From Aphrophora alni (taxonomy: Eukaryota > Arthropoda > Insecta > Hemiptera > Aphrophoridae), in NCBI GenBank assembly GCA_963513935.1, contig OY740768.1:18723177-18787176 (forward strand): a DNA stretch of 64,000 nt, in the 5' to 3' direction. Below the pieces are notes generated by a model. That model ran no database searches. It saw only the letters and a list, made by a program, of their open reading frames with translations, and was not told where the DNA came from. Positions 11,822 through 22,488 of the stretch are shown one piece after another. The first letter of the stretch is position 1. Each line of letters starts with the position of its first letter. Both the position numbers and the translations under genes were made by a program.

Positions 11822-12177
11822 AATATAATGCACTGTCTGTACAGCATTTTTTAACCTCAAAACGCATTTCCGCACTACCACAGCCACTTTATTCACTGGA
11901 TATCGCTCCGTGTAACTTTTTCTATTTCCAAGAGTAAAAATGGCGGTCAAAGGACACCAGTTTCAAACAAAAGAATATGTCCAAAAAGCTTTAACGAGTG
12001 TCTTAGACGACATTCCAAAAGAAAAGTTCCAGAAATGTTATCAGCAATGCCAGAAGCGCTGGAGTAAGTGTTCCAAGGAGAAGGAAACTACTTTGAAGTA
12101 GATTGCACTACAGATGACTAAAAACGTAAGTGGTATTTTTTCGGATCAATCTCATTATTTTATTGTTGCACCTCGTG

Positions 12178-12566
12178 TATATATATATAATAATATACCG
12201 AAGTCCAATGTCAAAGGGGTTTTTTATTTAAAAAACTGGTTTCTTGAAGCTTTTTAAACCGCGTAACACAGTGTGTTAAGTTGGATTTTAACAACTTTTA
12301 CTATTTTCGACCGATTTAGAGATGGTTACTGTAATTCACGTGATGTATGATCAATTCCATTTCCAAGTCAATAAGTATTTAATAAATATGATATTTTTAT
12401 ATTATATTCAACTTTGGCTGTTAAATGTATGAGGAATTGGCCTAGCCTTTTTAGCTCAGTTACATAAAGCTGTAAACAACTGAAAGCGATGTACTATTAT
12501 TGAAATAGTAATAACAATATAGTATAATAATAATAAAGTTCTTGTTATGAAAATGTATGTTTCGTT
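12178..12566. other. AT-rich spacer right of the mariner
   Basis: It begins with a short TATATATA run and has no recognisable gene. Confidence 0.5.
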
Positions 12567-12636
12567 GCGTGTGTGTGCGTGCGTGTGCGCGCGCGCGCGC
12601 GTGTGTGTGTGTGCGCGTGCGTTTGTGTGTATGTGT
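12567..12636. repeat. (TG/CG)n microsatellite
   Basis: Alternating purine-pyrimidine GTGTGCGTGC and GCGCGCGCGC tracts. The sequence could adopt Z-DNA. Frames through it on both strands are artefacts. Confidence 0.95.
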
Positions 12637-13589
12637 AAAATATAAATTATTTGGTGACATTGGATTTTCTTTGTGCAACCCCTCACTTCAGAAATATTCC
12701 CTCACAGGTAGATTTCTGACTAACATTTTTCTTATTATTACTACCGAGCTCTCTCATGATTCACCACTAATCCTTGACTATTTAAAGTCTCTCTATAATG
12801 TAACTGTTTATCTGGTTTGTTTCAGACGCAGTTCCATGAAGAATCTCTCTGTAGTACATTTTTACAGAGTAAGCAGTAAAAAAGGAGGATCTCACATACT
12901 CCTTCATTAACATTTATCTGTTCCAGATAAAAGCGGACAATATTCAGTTATATGCAGCTTGCCACGTTTGCAGGTTTAGTTTCCAATAGGCAGCAGAAGA
13001 TTTTACATGTAGTGCAGTTCCTAGTAAACTCACTCAGTAAAAAGGTACTTGTGTGACTTCACTTCGCACGTTACACCTCCACAAACCTGAGGGTTATTCC
13101 TAAATGGAAACCTTTCTTACTGTGATACATACTGAACAACACATTACTAAATCCATGAATAGAGGTCATTAGTTTGCCACTTGGAAAATCACTATCGACT
13201 CCTTGTCCTAGTTAGCTAGACAACAGTTTGTTTATCATTAAGCCAACCTTTGTAGTCAAGAATAGAAGGGACGTAGGCTAATCAGAAAATAATACACAAG
13301 AAGAATCACTAATGAGGTGTTCAAGACCTAGAGATTGTAAGAATACGAAGGTTTATAACGGATTTTAAAATCATTTCTGCTTTTTAATTTCACACGTTAT
13401 CAATTTTTTGTATCATCTGTAGTGAAAAACGATGAAAAAGATTTCGTGATACATTTATTTCTATTGGAAAAAAGAAATTCTTTTTAATAAGAAAATGTTT
13501 TTAAAATAAATTTTGATAAATGGGACTGTTGGAAGTTTTTGTACCTAATCCATGTTTTTCTGGTACTATTTTACAGTAGGTGAAGATAT
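12637..13589. other. Spacer without recognised genes
   Basis: A TTTGTTTCAG acceptor-like site near 12825 is followed by only a short open frame with no family signature. I do not call an exon. Confidence 0.4.
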
Positions 13590-14110
13590 AGTATACCAAG
13601 TGTCCTATAAGCCCCCCCCCTTATTATTTTTTTTATGAATGGAAATAGACAGATTTGCTTTGGGGAAAGTTTAGATAACCAAAGGAGGAGTTTTTAGAAG
13701 TATCAAAATTTTCAACCCTTACCCCCAAAATGGGGTAATTTGGAGGTAAGTCAAGAATTTTAAATAGCAACCCCTATTGAGTGATACCTCATTTTAAAGG
13801 CCTTTAAAAAATAAGAATAATGGCGCAAACTAGAGGTCTCTAAGTTCATCCTACCCAACATAGCGACCAATCGAATTGTGAATGTAAACCTACAAACTCC
13901 GGTTGTTTTTATTACATTACAAACTGCTCTATGTTGGTAAAATGATGGTAAGATCCTTACCTTGTTTTTTAGCTCAGATTAAGTTCATGAAATGGCTACC
14001 ATTTACTTTTTGGCAGAAATAGATTCTGGACTCAAAAGCTTGTTGTACATTTCGTAACATTTTCGGTGTATTTATTAATGTAAAATTCACAATTTTTTTT
14101 TTTTTTTTAC
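13590..14110 (+). repeat. Dispersed repeat family E, copy 1
   Basis: It shares an ordered set of blocks with 35450-36350: a GTGTCCTATAAG or GGGACACCCTAT start next to a C run, TTTTCAACCC, and GTGATACCTCATTTTAAAGG (compare GTGACAC(T/C)TCATTT in the other copy). No ORF. It may be a MITE or part of a larger mobile element. Confidence 0.4.
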
Positions 14111-16759
14111 TAAAAACAGAGTTTTCAGCAGTATCTCAATGATAGTTTATACTTTTCTATTTAAAAACAAAGGTGAAAAATTAATTGTTTGAATAAGATA
14201 TAATCACGTATATAGAGGTTTTATTTCGAAACAATATTATCTATAATGTCGAAGAATTTTTTCTTTAATGAAGTCCTTTTCATTTAACGAGTGGGTTTCA
14301 AATCTGAAGAAGGAGGGTGAGGCATGCTGTTTACTATGGGAGAGGAATTTTCATCGTAAAGTTAGAGTAGAAATGAGCACTCCTGACGTCAAAAGGCTTG
14401 CAATTACTTAATTCTCAAATATACACGAGCATTAAAGAGTACAGGGAAAAAACCAGATCTTTTTACATGGAGCAAATTAAGAATGACACATTGCAAATTT
14501 AATAATATTCCCCTTAAGCTACTCTTTATGAAACAATACATATTAGCCTTTTTATCTTAGCCCAGTTTCTTACAAGAAATGTAGCTCTGTAGGTAACAAG
14601 TCTCAAACGTCAAGTAGGAATGCGCACGATATACTCTTATCAATGTCCTACGTCAATGATATTTAATGGGCAGTGTTTCACATGTACTAGCCGAAGAAAA
14701 AACATTTTCTAATGCTATGTAAACATTCTCTGTCAAAACATTTAACCACGATGACATAATTGTTTATAATACACTTAAAAATCATGATAGGCACCTTACT
14801 GACTGGATATAAATGATGATTACTAATGTAGAATACCAAACCCTCATGAACTCACCTATAATAAGTTCGTGAGTGGTGATTCCGAGATAATTAGCTGGAT
14901 GTACACCTTTTTCATGTTGTCTTGGTTTCCAGTTATTTTATGTTTTGGTCTTCATTTTTTTTACGACAATGATAACAGAGAGATTTTTGCTTTTAAACAA
15001 CAACAAAATTACCAGTAGGCTACGAGTGACGCGAACTTATCTTTCCACTGTTTTGGGGGAGTTCTATTATAACTCCCCAATAATCACACCCTTTATAAAA
15101 ACAAAACTCCAGCATTTACATCGCTAAAAGTTATATGTATAGATTTCCACCATCATGTACAACAGTGTCTTATTTAGTTTTTAAACAGGGATATTCGGAG
15201 GCAGAAAAGTGAATTATTTTAAAAACTCCTAATAAAATAACAGGAAACAATATCAGTGGGTCAAAATTTGTATAGCTTAGGCGGTGACATTTAGAGTAAC
15301 TATTCATATTATAGATAACAAATATGGGTATTTTAGTTCCTAGTAGGGGGGAGGGGTCTAAACGTTAGTGTATTTAAGCTACAACCTAACCTAACCTTTT
15401 CTACAGCTCAAACTACTGTACTAATTTCTATGCCATTTTCATTCATCCTTTCCTTCAACTAGTTGTGCAATCCTAGTTTAAATTTTTTTTGGTATTTGCT
15501 TTTAAAAAAATCTTTTTTTTTTACATTTTTAAGTTTGTTTTGTCACGATTAAATCCACAACACACAAAGCGATTTTTACGAAATTTTCAAAACCAATTTA
15601 TAGGCTGATGAATTTTTACGTTTTTCGAAATGAAAATCAGCATTCAATTTTTTGCATAAATTGATTTAAACGAACTAACAACTAAGCAATTTTTTGTAGT
15701 TGTATAGAAAAAGTCCAGAAATGAACAATTCCAATTTACTTTCTATACAATTTGAAATAACTATTGTAATACAAGTAATATAGCTTCTTTCGTAAAGAAG
15801 TCATCTTGATGAAACTCGATTTCCTAAAAGTTTTGAAACGCTGAACATGATTTTGTCACGTGAAATTCAGCCAACCTTTTAAATTCAAAAGTTAGTTACA
15901 GTAATAGTTTTGAAAATGTTTTATTTAAAATTTTAGAGAAACTACAACAAACGGATTGGCTGTTGAAATTTCATGTGTTGGGCGTATAAAAATAATTGTC
16001 AGTACTGACGAAACAAAATAAGTATCTGAAAAAAATAGACTTGTTAAGTGGGCAAATATTAATGAAGTAAAATTTTCATATATAGTTCCTAACTGTTTTG
16101 TAAAGATTACGACTAAGCTAAGTTGGTTTAATTAAAAAGCAACCGAAATTCAATGGTATAATTACTTAGACTTTGCGTGTCTTCGAAGAAGATAATACAG
16201 TAATCACAAGCCCTGAAGCTCCTACGCTACTAAAGTATAGTTTAACACGCTACAGTCCAGTTATTTGAGGCAATGAAAAAGGTAAAAATTAGAGCAAAAA
16301 ATACTATGAACTGATTATTTGTTAATATACAGCTGACTCGTACAATAATAAATCCGTTAATGGCCGGGCCATTAGGAGTGTGTATACATTTAACAAGAAT
16401 TTTAACGGTCGCAAAAAAGTTGTTTTTATGGACAAATGATTTTAGAGGAAGTTACTGTGAATAAAATGTTCCATAACCTCCAATTTTTGCGAAATCAATT
16501 TTTGTTATTGTTATTAATCTGCTGTGTAACAAGAACAATTTAAAACAATTGTGTAATACAATTTATAAACAGGAAGTAAAAAATGTCAATAAACATTATT
16601 AAAGAAACAAAATATTGCCATCCTCTAGATGGAAAGTAACATAAATTTTAACCCGATATCTATTAAGTTAATGTTTAATTAAAAAATTAATTTGAAAAAC
16701 TACTACATTTTTTATTCACAATAATTTTTCTAATACAACAAAGTTTGGATAAGACTTGA
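14111..16759. other. AT-rich region without recognised genes
   Basis: Nothing coding is recognisable. A near-perfect 17-bp palindrome (TAATGGCCGGGCCATTA) lies at about 16359. A short AACCTAACCTAACC run lies near 15384. The frame at 14945-15127 has no signature. Confidence 0.45.
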
Positions 16760-17922
16760 ATTTCAGACCTTACAGTCGGACAGCAGAGTAAAAAAGAATC
16801 AGCCAGTGTGCTACTAGCCATGTAACTAACATCGACACGCCTGTGAACCACGTAGCACCAACATACCGTTCAGATGTTGCGAGATGTTTGTAGGCCAGCA
16901 TGAATACCGTATTGCAACGGGCGAAATTTCAGACCATACAGTCGAACAGCAGAGTATAAAAAGGAATCAGCCAGTGTGCTACTAGCCATGTAACTAACAT
17001 CGACACGCCTGTGAACCACGTAGCACCAACATACCGTTCAGATGTTGCGAGATGTTTGTAAGCCAGCATGAATACCGTATTGCAACGGGCGAAATTTCAG
17101 ACCATACAGTCGAACAGCAGAGTAAAAAGGAATCAGCCAGTGTGCTACTAGCCATGTAACTAACATCGACACGCCTGTGAACCACGTAGCATCATCATAC
17201 CGTTCAGATGTTGCCAGATGTTTGTAGGCCAGCATGAATACCGTATTGCAACGGGCGAAATTTCAGACCATACAGTCGAACAGCAGAGTAAAAAGGAATC
17301 AGCCAGTGTGCTACTAGCCATGTAACTAACATCGACACGCCTGTGAACCACGTAGCATCAACATACCGTTCAGATGTTGCCAGATGTTTGTAGGCCAGCA
17401 TGAATACCGTATTGCAACGGGCGAAATTTCAGACCATACAGTCGAACAGCAGAGTAAAAAGGAATCAGCCAGTGTGCTACTAGCCATGTAACTAACATCG
17501 ACACGCCTGTGAACCACGTAGCACCAACATACCGTTCAGATGTTGCGAGATGTTTGTAGGCCAGCAAGAATACCGTATTGCAACGGGCGAAATTTCAGAC
17601 CATACAGTCGAACAGCAGAGTAAAAAGGAATCAGCCAGTGTGCTACTAGCCATGTAACTACATCTACACGCCTGTGAACCACGTAGCACCAACATACCGT
17701 TCAGATGTTGCCAGATGTTTGTAGGCCAGCATGAATACCGTATTGCAACGGGCGAAATTTCAGACCATACAGTCGAACAGCAGAGTAAAAAGGAATCAGC
17801 CAGTGTGCTACTAGCCATGTAACTAACATCGACACGCCTGTGAACCACGTAGCACCAACATACCGTTCAGATGTTGCGAGATGTTTGTAGGCCAGCATGA
17901 ATTCCGTAGTGCAACGGGCGGG
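16760..17922. repeat. Satellite array: seven tandem copies of a 166-bp unit
   Basis: The marker ATTTCAGACC begins each unit at 16760, 16926, 17094, 17260, 17426, 17592 and 17757, giving periods of 166, 168, 166, 166, 166 and 165. Units 2 to 7 are very alike, with a few alternate bases such as GCACCAACATACC or GCATCATCATACC and TTGCGAGATG or TTGCCAGATG. Unit 1 is the most diverged and the last unit decays after GCAACGGGCG. The period is not a multiple of three, and overlapping minus-strand frames of 63-118 codons exist only because stops are rare in the unit. The unit is less AT-rich than its surroundings and about one nucleosome long. Confidence 0.95.
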
Positions 17923-18830
17923 GTCAGAAATAGAGGGGATTCTTTACATTGTGTGGCAGTAGTGACGCGTGAGTACGCAAAACCTTTCAAACCCGTAATT
18001 TATACCTTTATAAATTAATTAATTAAATTATAATACTTTTCCTTTTAATTAGTATTTATCTACTTATATCGAGTATTCAACTATCTGAATTTTAACAACG
18101 TTTATTAACCTACAGGTTTAGTTTAAGCAACGGCCTTTACCCTAAGATACTGTTTTATCAGCTGTTTTGATTGTTGACATTGCACATAACCTAACCTAAC
18201 TTATACAAACATTTTTGTTTATACAATATATTTTGTATTCACATTTTTGTAAAAGGTTTTTGTGCACGGTTTTGAAATTTAGTTTTTTAAATGACGGATT
18301 CATTTTGTGTTTGTTTATTTGTGAATCATTAAGATAATTGTTTTACTTTTTGAAGTATCGATATATTTATTCTACAAAGAGGGTTACAATTGTCTCACAG
18401 TAATAAAAGAGTATATACAACGATTATATTCAACCTTTGGCACTCTCGAGAAGTGTCTTTACTTACTTCTCTCGTATATTTAACAATACAATCGTTGTAA
18501 ACTATTAATATGGCAATTTGGACAATATAAAAACACAGGTTGCCACCAATAATATTAGTCGTGCTTCCTTAAATCGCGGCATTTAATGCAAATGTTCCAC
18601 AAATATGTTGTTATTTTTAAACGGTTATCCTGGGCGTAAATAATGTTCTAAAAAGGTTAAATTTTGTAGTTACGATCCTAAAGATCTGATAAGTAATATA
18701 CAAATTTCAAATATTTATCTCTTAACAAAACAAAATGGTGGGTTTTTAATACAAAACTTTAATTTTTACAGTGAATGACATTATATTAAGATAAACCAAT
18801 AAAGCATTAATTGAAACACTGAATTTATAC
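17923..18830. other. AT-rich spacer
   Basis: No gene is seen. A CCTAACCTAAC run occurs near 18188. Confidence 0.5.
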
Positions 18831-18890
18831 TGTTTTAGTGTGAAACACTGATTTTTAGAATGTTTTAGTGTGAAACAGTGATTTTTGTGA
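18831..18890. repeat. Tandem duplication of 30 bp
   Basis: Two units starting TGTTTTAGTGTGAAACA lie at 18831-18860 and 18861-18890. They differ at four or five positions. Confidence 0.85.
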
Positions 18891-19550
18891 AATCATAACT
18901 TTAATAATTCGTTTGTTTAAAAATAAAAAATCAATGATTTATTTATATTTTGCGAACTGTTGAAACACAAATCGACAAATTCATTCTTTTGACTATAGAC
19001 AAAACATTATCGCACTTGTTTACGTCTATCCAATTGCAGGCTATAGTCTGACCGACCTTATAATACTGTGTCACGATAACAGTTTATAGAATTATTGACG
19101 GTTTTAAACGTTCAACCCAACGAGGAAACTTCTTGATAACTTTATATGACCAAGTTATGGAACTGTCGTTTACATAATATGCAGAATACTATGGAACAAA
19201 TGGTTATAATGAAGGAGGAAAGGGGATGTTAAAGGGAATGCTTGTTATATATTTTATTAAGTTATTCATAACATTTCAATTGACCCATTTTTGAATTTTC
19301 CAAGTTGGGTATAGTACATTTTAACGAACTTCTTATAATTTCAACATTCATTACTCTCTTACATTTAAGAAATGGCTCAAAAACAAGGTTATTTTCTATT
19401 ATCCTCCCGCCACTCAAATTTATTATACGTTTTTCCTTTACGTAACGTAAACGTAAATCTCCATTGAAGAAATCTATTAAACAGCTATCTATGTAAATTC
19501 ATGTGAGGGCAAAAAATGCTGAAAGAAAAAACAAAAAAAATTCCAAGCTA
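18891..19550. other. Spacer left of the pogo-like transposon
   Basis: No gene is seen. It ends with the TA target dinucleotide at 19549-19550. Confidence 0.5.
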
Positions 19551-19574
19551 GGGGAGAATGGGGGAATGCCGGTA
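19551..19574 (+). repeat. Left terminal inverted repeat of the pogo-like element
   Basis: Pairs with 22465-22488, 22 of 24 positions identical. A TA lies just outside. Confidence 0.93.
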
Positions 19575-19902
19575 AGTTAAGCAATTCCCCTCACAAAATG
19601 CCATTCAACGAATGCAAACATATTATTTATATCTTCCTTTATAGATTCGAATGTCTAGTTTACACCATAAATATTTTACATGTCTAACACTTAAATACAA
19701 AATATAAAAAAATAACAACTATGTCTATTACATCTACCGGTATTGCCCGACCCTTGGGGTAATGACAGTAGAGTATTTGGCCATGTATTTTATATGGATA
19801 AAATGTTTTATATCAAAATGTTATATTGAATAGCTATTTGACTCCCTATTTTAGAGGATGTAATAAATAATAAACAGTTTTGTTATAAAACACTCAATTC
19901 TC

Positions 19903-19908
19903 TTTATT
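19903..19908 (-). promoter_or_regulatory. Candidate polyadenylation signal of the transposase gene
   Basis: AATAAA on the minus strand, about 190 nt downstream of the transposase stop codon and still inside the element. The match is short and the region AT-rich, so the call rests on position. Confidence 0.45.
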
Positions 19909-20099
19909 TATAAGAAATACTATAACAATATTAGGAACATAAGTTGAATAAATGTCAGTCTTAACAATCAGACTTTGCGTGTATTAATTGCATTTGAAGA
20001 GTAATGGAAAAATATATTTTAGAATCTAAGATATTAAATGATATTATTTTATGATATTACATGATAAAAAATCTTAATCTACTATGTGGGACAGTCATA

Positions 20100-21986
20100 T
20101 TAGCCCTTAATGCACTTGTCACATAGGAATGCCTCTGGTGAATCCGCTGCACTACACAACGAATGCACCCAAATGCCACAGCCTGTACATCGGTACCATA
20201 TTTCTCCATCTTGACCAAACTCACCACATACAAAGCATGTATTTTCATTTTCAGTTCCTGGTAAATCATCCATTTCATCATCGTCACAAAGAATTCTTTC
20301 GTCAATAGGCTCATTTGCATCTTCATCGTCGGAGTCTGAGAAGTCTTTCTTAATCTTCTTGTTTTTATTTTTCTTAGGCTTTAAGTTCTTTTTTTGAACC
20401 GCCTTCTCTTTTTTAATAGACTTTGTAGGCATTGGTAAATCTAACTGACGAAAAAGATCTTTTGTTCGTTTCTTTAGTTCTGCATTTTCTTTTTTTAATT
20501 CCTTGTTCTTCCTTTTTTCTGCTGCAATTTCTAACTCTTTCTTTTTAGGTGTTGACGTCAAAATCGACGATTTTTGCTTTTCCCTTGGTTTGAATTTTGC
20601 AGGAGCAGAAGACGTTGATGGAAGGGGGATTAGGTCCTCAAATGTGACATTCAAAACTTGGTCACTGATCTCTGGCTGTGAGGATTGGTGCTCAGCACTG
20701 CTCAGTGCCACTGAAGCTGCTCCCCTGGTCTCTATTTCCACCTCGTCATTTTCAACAACTGGAAGAGTCAGGTTTGGTCCATCTAAAAGTGCATCTGCAG
20801 CGCAATAGTCAACATCAGAAAAAATATTTGGGTTTAAAGGGTGAATACCAGTTACTTTAAAACCCGACACAGCAACTCCAACGGTTGCCACTCTTGAATA
20901 TGCATGGTTAAAAAGACCTGCTAATTCATACGGGGTAATTCTTACCAGCCTCTCGGATTTCATGTACCGGTCACACTCTGCTTTAAATGCCCCTTTAAGG
21001 GGTGAATAAAACGTAACGTCGAGAGGCTGAAGTCGGTGGGAGCAGTGCGGAGGTAATGACACTATGGTGACTCCATTGGCCTTACATATATCATAAGCCT
21101 CTAGAGTTGTACGGCTGTTGTGATTGTCTAATATTAATAGTGTTGGATTATCCACAGTCGATTTTGTATTATGTACAAAATGTTTAAGCCAGGTTGCAAA
21201 TAGGCCTTCGTTTGTCCAGCCCTTAGGGGAACATTCATATATGGCACATGGTGGACCATCCTTTTTCAGCAAGGGACTCATCCTTTTGCGCGGATAAATA
21301 AACATCGGGGGTACAAAATTTCCCGCCGCACTCATCGCACACATTACCGTAACAAGTTTACCCCGCTCCCAACTCGTAACGGATCCTACTCTTTTTTTAC
21401 CTTTTGTAGCCAAAATGGTACCAGGTTCTTGAACGGTAGTGATTCCGGTCTCGTCTGCATTGTATATGCGATCTGCTGAATATATAGTTTTCCCATAAAC
21501 CTGTTCTAAATTATCAAAAAATATTTTTACATTTTCACGGCTAAAAGCAGTAGCTCTGTTGATACTCGTGGCTTCGGGTTTTCTGGTAGCCACAGAGGGA
21601 TTCCGTTTCAAGAAATTATATAGCCAGTCTCGGCCTGCCAAACGCTCATTTTGTGGGAATCTGTGAGGTATATTATTTTTCTCCGCGAACTCGTAAGCCA
21701 CTCGCCTTACTTCATGAGTTGACAATCCATAGAAAATATTAGACAAATATTTGATTCTGGTAGCTAGAGCCTCTTCTTGTTCCAAGGAAAAGGTGCTGTT
21801 GCGCCCTAACATAGGTTTTGTCTGTTTAGACTTTTGTTTACGCTCTTGAAGAGTGCTGAATGGAATTTTAAATAGTTTGCTAGCTGCATTTATTGATGAT
21901 CCATTTTCTATTGCTTTCAAAGCTTCTTTTAGGGTTTCTTCCCCCCAGCTCCCCCTGGTAGTCTTACGTTTATAGTTTCTTGGCAT
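20100..21986 (-). CDS. Pogo/Tigger-like transposase with C-terminal PHD finger
   Basis: This DDE transposase would bind the element's ends and cut and paste it in the nucleus. I start it at the MPRNYKRK methionine (628 aa). Five codons further upstream there is another ATG, but a splice acceptor (CTGTTGCAG) abuts the chosen one. Numbering from that upstream ATG, residues about 15-60 are a psq-type helix-turn-helix, about 70-140 a CENP-B/Tc5-type helix-turn-helix (DWLYNFLKRNPSVATRK), and about 175-390 the DDE_1 domain. The catalytic acids are D183 (NADETG), D292 (LILDNHNS) and D328 (QPLDVTF). A Lys/Glu-rich coiled coil and basic tract (about 485-555) and an acidic stretch (about 555-582) precede a complete C4HC3 PHD finger: C589, C592, C605, C608, H613, C616, C627, C630. 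The frame has no disruption. A PHD finger could bind histone tails and bias target choice (inference). Confidence 0.95.
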   Translation of the reverse strand: MPRNYKRKTTRGSWGEETLKEALKAIENGSSINAASKLFKIPFSTLQERKQKSKQTKPMLGRNSTFSLEQEEALATRIKYLSNIFYGLSTHEVRRVAYEFAEKNNIPHRFPQNERLAGRDWLYNFLKRNPSVATRKPEATSINRATAFSRENVKIFFDNLEQVYGKTIYSADRIYNADETGITTVQEPGTILATKGKKRVGSVTSWERGKLVTVMCAMSAAGNFVPPMFIYPRKRMSPLLKKDGPPCAIYECSPKGWTNEGLFATWLKHFVHNTKSTVDNPTLLILDNHNSRTTLEAYDICKANGVTIVSLPPHCSHRLQPLDVTFYSPLKGAFKAECDRYMKSERLVRITPYELAGLFNHAYSRVATVGVAVSGFKVTGIHPLNPNIFSDVDYCAADALLDGPNLTLPVVENDEVEIETRGAASVALSSAEHQSSQPEISDQVLNVTFEDLIPLPSTSSAPAKFKPREKQKSSILTSTPKKKELEIAAEKRKNKELKKENAELKKRTKDLFRQLDLPMPTKSIKKEKAVQKKNLKPKKNKNKKIKKDFSDSDDEDANEPIDERILCDDDEMDDLPGTENENTCFVCGEFGQDGEIWYRCTGCGIWVHSLCSAADSPEAFLCDKCIKG

Positions 21987-22268
21987 CTGCAACAGATCCA
22001 TAAAATGTATTAGGCCTAACGTAAAAAAAATATATTATTTGGCTTATTATAGTTTTACCGTCTGTTTGGGGGAGCGCCGGTAAGCTACTGCCATTACCCC
22101 ATCGTGATCTACCGGGATTACCCAAAAGGTCTGGTTAACGAAAACTAACCTAAAGGCCCTAACAGAAATGTTAAAACTATACGAATACTACATTAAATTG
22201 AAGCTAACAAAATATACCACATATGGTATTTGTAACAATAATTGAATTTAAAAGCAAATGGTACTTAC
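21987..22268 (-). other. Probable 5'-UTR intron of the transposase gene
   Basis: Minus-strand donor CATT|GTAAGTACC at 22268 and acceptor CTGTTGCAG ending at 21987, 282 nt. The acceptor sits directly before the preferred start codon, so splicing would remove the alternative ATG at 22001. Inferred from consensus only. Confidence 0.5.
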
Positions 22269-22464
22269 AATGAGTTGAAAACAGGCAAAAATTAGAATAA
22301 ACACATCCTGAAAATTCAGAGCGTCGTCAAACCAAAACTACTGACTCGGTAATGGCGGCGTTTGCAATTTTAGTTCACCAGAACGCCACTATATCGCAGC
22401 ACCCATCAGACATTGAAAGAATATTGTCAGAATGGCAATACACAACCTACCGGGGCTACCTGAC

Positions 22465-22488
22465 TACCGGGATTCCCCCATTCCCCCC
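22465..22488 (-). repeat. Right terminal inverted repeat of the pogo-like element
   Basis: Reverse complement of the left TIR with two mismatches. A TA lies just outside. Confidence 0.93.

Larger units (their letters stand above)
10160..12177 (+). pseudogene. Mariner transposase relic carrying two nested insertions
   Basis: Degenerate + strand translation follows the mariner transposase along its length. The N-terminal part starts near 10220 (VFVSRYGNEIAK; later VEDEDRS). Then come a linker at 10480-10600 (ITEDLCTRIICTEMVSKNLT), the first catalytic Asp in TSDKSWVFQYDP (about 10668-10703), MSKSKVKCMLLCFFDSK and HKEWVPPGQIVNQYF (about 11200-11310), and the second Asp in HHRDNAPSH (about 11380-11404). 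The third catalytic position reads LDIAPCNFF (about 11857-11883): the expected Asp of the D34D triad is Asn. The C-terminus lies at 11940-12110. Stops and frameshifts are numerous. The gene is split by insertions at 10741-11182 and 11416-11821. The right end near 12177 (TTGCACCTCGTG) is followed by TA. No matching left TIR was found next to the AT microsatellite. Confidence 0.88.
19551..22488 (-). mobile_element. Near-intact pogo/Tigger-like DNA transposon, 2938 bp
   Basis: The terminal inverted repeats are 24 bp with two mismatches (19551-19574 and 22465-22488). The left begins GGGGAGAATGGGGGAATGCC and the right, read inward, GGGGGGAATGGGGGAATCCC. TA flanks both ends (19549-19550 and 22489-22490), the target duplication of the Tc1/mariner/pogo superfamily. 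Inside each end lies a second inverted motif pair: GGGGTAATGACAGTA at 19756-19770 against TACTGCCATTACCCC at 22086-22100. TACCGG(G/T)ATT(A/G)CCC motifs recur at 19735-19748 and 22110-22123 and resemble the terminal repeats. Such clustered motifs are likely transposase-binding sites (inference). One transposase gene fills the centre on the minus strand. Confidence 0.93.

Noticed and set aside
12456..12910. Open frames with His-Thr or Cys-Val repeats
   Set aside because: Produced by the (TG/CG)n microsatellite.
12820..12910. Possible host exon after a TTTGTTTCAG acceptor-like site
   Set aside because: The open frame is short, without a matching donor or recognisable sequence.
16994..17898. Series of overlapping minus-strand open frames of 63-118 codons
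   Set aside because: They follow the 166-bp satellite period, shift frame from unit to unit and have no protein signature.
20057..20326. 89-codon minus-strand frame
   Set aside because: Out-of-frame shadow of the transposase C-terminus, whose PHD finger lies in the other frame.
20503..20860. Plus-strand frames of 60-101 codons
   Set aside because: Antisense shadows of the intact pogo-like transposase.
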